Assembly: GCA_023435705.1 (NCBI GenBank)
Contig: JAEYRH010000013.1
Location: 62,001 to 126,000, forward strand
Direction: 5' to 3'
Source: Bacillota bacterium
GTDB lineage: Bacteria; Bacillota; Clostridia; Christensenellales; UMGS416
Length of the DNA: 64,000 nt
The stretch's first letter is position 1. Every line of letters starts with the position of its first letter. This document shows positions 59,406-64,000 of this stretch, in pieces. The notes below the pieces were generated by a model. That model worked only from the letters and a program-made list of their open reading frames with translations. It ran no database searches and was not told where the DNA came from. The position numbers were made by a program, and so were the translations under genes.

Positions 59406-60982
59406 ACAGGGAATATGACGCGGTCGTTGTGGGCGGTGGGATGGCGGGGTTGGCATGCGCAGCATATTTGAGCCGGTATGGTTACCGCACGATGCTCTGT
59501 GAAAAGGGGCAAAAGACCGGCGGCCTTGTGGGTACATTCTGGCATCGTGGCTTTGCATTTGATTCGGGAATCCGCGCCTTTGAGAATTCCGGGATCCTTT
59601 ACCCCATGCTGAAAAGCCTTGGCATCGACATGGAGTTTTCCGCCAATCCGGTTTCCATTGGCATCGGGCAAAGCTGGACACAGCTCATTTCCCGCGACAG
59701 TCTGTCAGACTATGCAGCGATGTTGACTGCGTTTTTCCCCAGTGATGCCACAGACATCGTGCGCATCGCTCAGGAGATCCGTAAAGTGATGGCATATATG
59801 GACGTGCTTTACGGCATTGACAACCCTCTCTTTCTGGAAAACATGCATGATCAGCAATACCTGTTGAAGACGCTGCTGCCCTGGCTGCTGCGTTACCAGG
59901 TCAATATCCGCAAGGCAAACCGATTGAATGAACCCATCTGTGCCTATCTGCAGCGCTTTACACATAATCAGGCGTTGATCGATATGATTGCTCAGCATTT
60001 TTTCAAGGAAACACCCACATTCTTTGCCTTAAGTTATTTTGGCCTGTATCTGGATTACAGTTACCCCAAGGGTGGCACAGGGGCCCTTGCCCAAAGAGTG
60101 ACGGACTGCATTCTCTCATCCGGCGGCGAGATCATGACTGACAGTGAGGTCAATCGTGTGGATGCGTCGACGAGGCAGATCGTGACTGCCGATGGGGAGC
60201 AGTATCGATACCGGAAGCTTGTTTGGGCTGCGGACCAAAAGGCGCTTTATGCCTCAATCAACGCCCCCGATTCGGCAGCAATCGTGAGACAACGTGCCGC
60301 AGCAGGGCAAGGCACCGGTGGTGATTCGATACTGACGCTGTATCTGGGTGCAAATCTGGGTGCTGATTATTTCAAGAATATCTGCGGTGCCCATGCGTTT
60401 TACACAGCATCCACCGAGGGGCTTTCGTCGCTACCTGCCTGGGAAAAAGCTGCCGCGCAAGGCCAAGATCAATTGTGGATGTGGCTTGCCTCCTATTTGG
60501 AGCGAACGACCTATGAAATTTCTTGTCCAGCCCTGCGTGACCAGTCTCTTGCACCTGATGGTCAAACAGGCGTTATCGTGAGCACGCTGATGGATTACGG
60601 CCTTGTCCGCCACTTTTCGGATGGTGGCCACTATGACATGTTCAAGGCGTTTTGCTCAGAAAAGATCCTGGCTTTGCTGGAAGCAAACCTATTCCCTGGA
60701 ATTGGGAGGGAAACAATTTTTTCGCTGTGTTCCACGCCATTGACCATTGAACGGGAGACTGGCAATTCCCACGGCGCGATCACAGGATGGGCGTTTACCA
60801 ACAAGGCAATGCCGGCAGAGAACCGGTTCCCAAAGATTACTAGCTCTATTAAAACGCCGGTCGAAGATATCTATCAGTGCGGCCAATGGGTGTTCAGCCC
60901 ATCGGGCCTTCCGGTTTCGATATTGACCGGAAAGCTTGCTGCGGATGCGGTGCGCAAATCACTGAAGGGGAATGCGCAATGA
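59402..60982 (+). CDS. Phytoene-desaturase-like flavoprotein
   Basis: A 526-residue FAD enzyme of the CrtI/CrtN/CrtP superfamily: VVVGGGMAGLACAAYLSRYG, then KTGGLVGTFWHRGFAFDSG, and the C-terminal YQCGQWVFSPSGLPVSILTGKLAAD. Paralogue of the preceding protein without the cysteine-rich tail. Could desaturate, oxidise or isomerise an isoprenoid chain. GTG start at 59402 overlapping the previous stop, and itself overlapping the glycosyltransferase start. Confidence 0.85.
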   Translation: MNREYDAVVVGGGMAGLACAAYLSRYGYRTMLCEKGQKTGGLVGTFWHRGFAFDSGIRAFENSGILYPMLKSLGIDMEFSANPVSIGIGQSWTQLISRDSLSDYAAMLTAFFPSDATDIVRIAQEIRKVMAYMDVLYGIDNPLFLENMHDQQYLLKTLLPWLLRYQVNIRKANRLNEPICAYLQRFTHNQALIDMIAQHFFKETPTFFALSYFGLYLDYSYPKGGTGALAQRVTDCILSSGGEIMTDSEVNRVDASTRQIVTADGEQYRYRKLVWAADQKALYASINAPDSAAIVRQRAAAGQGTGGDSILTLYLGANLGADYFKNICGAHAFYTASTEGLSSLPAWEKAAAQGQDQLWMWLASYLERTTYEISCPALRDQSLAPDGQTGVIVSTLMDYGLVRHFSDGGHYDMFKAFCSEKILALLEANLFPGIGRETIFSLCSTPLTIERETGNSHGAITGWAFTNKAMPAENRFPKITSSIKTPVEDIYQCGQWVFSPSGLPVSILTGKLAADAVRKSLKGNAQ

Positions 60983-62097
60983 CAGGGATTCTCATTGAGT
61001 TGGCGATAGTGTTGATCGGGTTGGCCGTGACTGCGGTGCTGTTTCATCGCTTTCCCGTATTGCCTGCCGTTCATCATCGAGAGGAGCGGTTCCCCTCCGT
61101 TTCCGTGATCATACCTGCCCGCGACGAAGAAAAAAACCTTCCCTTGCTGCTTGCCGACCTGAGTGCCCAGACGCTGCCTCCTCATGAGATCCTGTGCGTG
61201 GACGATGCGTCGGAGGACACTACGGCTCAAATCACGTTGGCACACGGTGCAACGCTGATCTCGTTGTGCGACATGCCGGAAGGATGGACGGGAAAGACAT
61301 TGGCATGCCAGAGCGGCGCCGATGCCGCGTCAGGCGATCTATTGCTTTTCCTGGATGCCGATGTCCGCCTGGGCAGAGATGGCATTCAAAAGCTAATGCA
61401 GGCATATTTGGAAAATAAATGCACAGTATCCGTGCAGCCATATCATCATACAGAGAAGCTGTATGAGCAGCTTTCGATGCTGTTTAACCTGGTACAGGTT
61501 GGGGCAAACGGCACAACTTTGCCAATGCCACAGAATATCGGCCTGTATGGTCCGGTCATACTGATGGCCCGATCGGATTATGCCGCCGTAGGCGGTCATA
61601 AAAGCGTCAGAAAATGCGTTGTGGAAGACATGGCTTTGGGCATGCGGCTGAAAAAAGCGGGCTTGCCTTACCGGTTATATATCGGGGACAAAGATATATC
61701 ATTCCGCATGTATGCCGGTGGGCTTCGAAGCTTGCTGCAAGGCTGGCTTAAAAACATGGCAGCGGGTGCTGTGAGAACGCCGATGCCCGTGTTCTGCATG
61801 GTTTTTTTCTGGATTGCGTCTCTGGCCTCAGTCCCGCTGCAGATTGTTAAATTTGCCCTGGCAGGGAATTTGCCATGGTTGCTGCTGTACTCTGCCTTGT
61901 ACATTGTATGGGTTTCTATCCTCATGGTTCTCGCAAGGCGGGTTGGCCGTTTTCGAGTTGAGGCGATCGTTGTTTATCCCATAGGAATGCTTGTGTTGTT
62001 ATGCGTGTTTGCTGTTTCGGCAATCAGAAGATTATTCGGCTTGGGTGCTGTCTGGAAAGGCAGGATCATTGAGGTGGAGGGCAAACCATGCGATTAA
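60979..62097 (+). CDS. CrtQ-like family 2 glycosyltransferase
   Basis: A 372-residue membrane-associated glycosyltransferase: N-terminal helix (~3-22), GT2 domain (SVIIPARDEEKNLPLLL, VDDASEDTT, FLDADVRL as the DxD metal site, VVEDMALGMRLK), and three to four C-terminal helices (~270-355). It resembles glycosyl-4,4'-diaponeurosporenoate synthase CrtQ, which glucosylates the carotenoid acid in staphyloxanthin synthesis. Starts in the overlap ATGA. Confidence 0.85.
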   Translation: MTGILIELAIVLIGLAVTAVLFHRFPVLPAVHHREERFPSVSVIIPARDEEKNLPLLLADLSAQTLPPHEILCVDDASEDTTAQITLAHGATLISLCDMPEGWTGKTLACQSGADAASGDLLLFLDADVRLGRDGIQKLMQAYLENKCTVSVQPYHHTEKLYEQLSMLFNLVQVGANGTTLPMPQNIGLYGPVILMARSDYAAVGGHKSVRKCVVEDMALGMRLKKAGLPYRLYIGDKDISFRMYAGGLRSLLQGWLKNMAAGAVRTPMPVFCMVFFWIASLASVPLQIVKFALAGNLPWLLLYSALYIVWVSILMVLARRVGRFRVEAIVVYPIGMLVLLCVFAVSAIRRLFGLGAVWKGRIIEVEGKPCD

Positions 62098-62576
62098 TCT
62101 ATCTGCCGGATGGCTGGACAATCCTGCTTTGCTTTGTGGTATGGCCGATTCTTCAAGTGGCAGCGGCGTTGATCTGCCTAAACATGCCCGATCGGTGCTT
62201 TATGCCGTCACGGTTCCCGTTTATGCCTCTTCGCTTCGAGCGGAACGGGCGTGTTTATGACCGCATCTTCCGCGTGAGCCGGTGGAAGCATCTTCTCCCC
62301 GATGGCGGCATGGTCTGGAAGAGGCGGGGGTATCAAAAGAAAAGGCTTACGGATTTTTCTGAAGCAAACCTGAATCGCTTTTTGGTTGAATCCGCCCGAG
62401 GGGAAATGACACATTGGCTCGCCATCCTGCCGTTTTGGGTTTTCTGGTTCTTTACGCCGCCCATGGTGCCATGGATCATGCTGGGTTACGCCTTGCTAGT
62501 CAACTTGCCCTGCATCATTGCCCAACGATACAACCGCCCACGCGTACTTTTGCTTATTCAAAAAATGAGTGTGTAA
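62088..62576 (+). CDS. CrtO-like glycosyl-carotenoid acyltransferase
   Basis: A 162-residue membrane protein with two or three helices. The family pattern is unmistakable: RFPFMPLRFERNGRVYDRI, WKHLLPD, SARGEMTHW and VNLPCIIAQRYNRPR, as in staphylococcal CrtO, which adds a fatty acyl group to the glycosylated carotenoid. Overlaps the glycosyltransferase gene by ten bases; last gene of the operon. Confidence 0.87.
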   Translation: MRLIYLPDGWTILLCFVVWPILQVAAALICLNMPDRCFMPSRFPFMPLRFERNGRVYDRIFRVSRWKHLLPDGGMVWKRRGYQKKRLTDFSEANLNRFLVESARGEMTHWLAILPFWVFWFFTPPMVPWIMLGYALLVNLPCIIAQRYNRPRVLLLIQKMSV

Positions 62577-62784
62577 GCGTCTGGCCAAGCGCCGGAGATG
62601 TGTGAATTATCTTCTCCATTTACACCTGCCTGTGCCTAGCTTGCTATTAGGCCAGAACTATCCTATTTGCTAAAAAGGGTGAAAACCCAATATGTGTGAG
62701 CTTGTGAGAAAGTGGGTAATTATAATTGAATAAACATCTTTATTTCCATAACTGCTAAATCGTAACGATACTGAGGCAATGTCT

Positions 62785-64000
62785 ATGAATAGACTGACGA
62801 AGCCGCTCGCCTTTATGTTGACACTGGTGCTCATTGCTACGATGCTTCCCACTTTATCACTGGCTGAAGGAGAAACAGGCAGCATCTACGGTCTGGTTAC
62901 AGATGGCAATAACCCAGTCATTGGTGGCCCAACCATCACATTGAAAGACAGCGGCAATAATGTGATCGGCTCTATAACAGCCGATAGTAGTACCGGCAGT
63001 TATTTGTTTCCCAATGTGCCCGCCGGAGTGGGTTATTCGGTCACTGCGAGCATGACCGGCTACCTGGAGGGGAGCCAAACAGGCCTGGAAGTCATCGCCG
63101 GGAAACCGACGGTTGCTCCGGACATTATACTGTCCCCGACGGCGCCTTTCACCTTCGATGAAAAGACCGGAACCATCACCGGCTATGACGTCGGGGGAGG
63201 GGAGAATGTAATGATCCCGCCTGTTATCGGAGGAGTGGTAGTCACCGGAATTGGCGACGTTGCATTTGCCAAATGCTCTACGATAAAAACCGTCGTTATA
63301 CCCAAAAGTGTTACCAGCATCGGATACCAGGCCTTTGCAGAGTGCACCAGCCTCACCAGCGTGAGCATTCCTTCCAGCGTTACCAGCATAGGAGATTCTG
63401 CCTTTTATCTATGCACCAGCCTGAATAATATCACCCTTCCCACCGCGCTCACGAAAATCAGCAACGGCTTGTTTGTGAACTGCTTCAGCCTGGCCAGCAT
63501 CAACATTCCCAGCGGGGTCACCACCATCGGGAATAGCGCCTTTTCGAACTGCTACAACCTGAAGAGTATTTCCATACCGGATGGTGTCACCAGAATTGAA
63601 TGGGGTGCGTTCTATGGTACCAAACTGACGGAAATCACAATACCCGGAAGTGTGACCAGCATCGGGTTTATGGCGTTTCGATATAATAACCTGACGGCTG
63701 CCTATTTTACCGGGGACGCGCCTGCAACATTTGTTTCGGATGTATTCGCAGACAATAAACCTGGCTTCTGCCTGTACTACACCGCCGGGAAGAATGGCTG
63801 GAGCAACGACTGGTATGGCTACAATGCTGTGCCCCGATATCGCATTGCCACGCCAGTCTTGTCGGGGGGCAGGATTTCTTCGGACACCATCCTTGCCACA
63901 GCCGGGTCGGCGGTCCATCTCACAGTCACTCCGGATGCAGGATACCGACTTAGGGCGGGCACTGTAAAATATAATGACGGTGTGGCAGATTTTCCAGTTA
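62785..64000 (+). CDS. Secreted BspA-type leucine-rich-repeat protein, truncated by the window edge
   Basis: Open from ATG 62785 (GAGG eight bases upstream) to the end of the window, over 400 residues. Signal peptide ~1-29 (MLPTLSLA). Residues ~33-115 form a carboxypeptidase-regulatory-like beta domain (GSIYGLVTDGNNPVIGGPTI). From about 135 come 23-residue BspA/LRR_5 repeats (VTSIGYQAFAECTSLTSVSIP, VTSIGDSAFYLCTSLNNITLP, VTTIGNSAFSNCYNLKSISIP). After residue ~345 a new beta domain starts (TPVLSGGRISSDTI). Such proteins are surface adhesins or sensors. The gap 62577-62784 holds no other gene. Confidence 0.88.
   Translation, partial: MNRLTKPLAFMLTLVLIATMLPTLSLAEGETGSIYGLVTDGNNPVIGGPTITLKDSGNNVIGSITADSSTGSYLFPNVPAGVGYSVTASMTGYLEGSQTGLEVIAGKPTVAPDIILSPTAPFTFDEKTGTITGYDVGGGENVMIPPVIGGVVVTGIGDVAFAKCSTIKTVVIPKSVTSIGYQAFAECTSLTSVSIPSSVTSIGDSAFYLCTSLNNITLPTALTKISNGLFVNCFSLASINIPSGVTTIGNSAFSNCYNLKSISIPDGVTRIEWGAFYGTKLTEITIPGSVTSIGFMAFRYNNLTAAYFTGDAPATFVSDVFADNKPGFCLYYTAGKNGWSNDWYGYNAVPRYRIATPVLSGGRISSDTILATAGSAVHLTVTPDAGYRLRAGTVKYNDGVADFPV

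Noticed and set aside
1..64000. tRNA, rRNA, CRISPR arrays, insertion sequences, prophage
   Set aside because: No tRNA-arm pattern outside coding genes, no regularly spaced repeats with unique spacers, and no transposase, integrase or phage structural gene was found on either strand.

Overview
The window reads as a chromosomal segment of an anaerobic, endospore-forming Clostridia-type Bacillota. Evidence: a full spo0A with its own 0A boxes, a SipL-like DUF3794/LysM spore-coat morphogenesis protein, the Firmicutes gene order rimP-nusA-ylxR-ylxQ-infB-rbfA-nrnA-truB-ribF, an oxygen-independent homocysteine pathway, a Ni,Fe-CO-dehydrogenase-family protein, strong AGGAGG ribosome sites and frequent TTG/GTG starts. 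I see no rRNA, tRNA, CRISPR array, insertion sequence or phage gene.

Layout. 1-3.3 kb: end of a PHP-domain gene, an L,D-transpeptidase/VanX-type fusion lipoprotein, a small basic protein with a perfect palindrome upstream, and spo0A. 3.6-6.2 kb: a three-gene ABC exporter of the COG4586/4587/3694 type. 6.2-13.5 kb: single genes and pairs (CHAP protein, unknown protein plus AAA ATPase, SipL-like protein, TerC, flavin reductase, VOC protein, HAD-IIA phosphatase). 13.7-22.5 kb: translation and RNA-metabolism operon from one strong promoter upstream of rimP. 22.5-26.8 kb: homocysteine biosynthesis (DUF39, NIL-ferredoxin, UPF0280), a methyltransferase and a PatB/MalY-type C-S lyase.

27-35.8 kb is a copper island: an HMA-SafE-cupredoxin fusion, an HxlR regulator divergent from copA, a lipoprotein, copZ, an OmpR-type two-component pair and an FtrD-like DUF2318 lipoprotein. 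Two promoters, at each end of the island, carry the same 11-bp-spaced TCTACA direct repeat, a candidate binding site for the local response regulator. 35.8-38.1 kb: a truncated Rrf2 regulator next to a CooS homologue that lacks a canonical active-site cysteine. 38.2-44.9 kb: thymidine kinase, deoxyribose-phosphate aldolase and a BMP-type nucleoside ABC importer, together a nucleoside salvage set.

44.9-55.7 kb is a cell-surface island on the minus strand (PIG-L deacetylase, a frameshifted GLUG/FN3 surface protein, two paralogous leucine-rich-repeat proteins, a gingipain-like lipoprotein that seems to lack its catalytic residues), followed by a plus-strand two-component system. 55.8-62.6 kb holds the most striking unit: a tight operon of TetR regulator, Rieske oxygenase, two phytoene-desaturase-like flavoproteins (one with a cysteine-rich tail), a CrtQ-like glycosyltransferase and a CrtO-like acyltransferase. 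It resembles the staphyloxanthin crtOPQMN set but has no prenyl-condensing enzyme and adds a Rieske protein. The window ends inside a BspA-type leucine-rich-repeat surface protein.

All calls are from reading the sequence; no database search was run. Start codons were chosen by ribosome-binding site and family alignment by eye.
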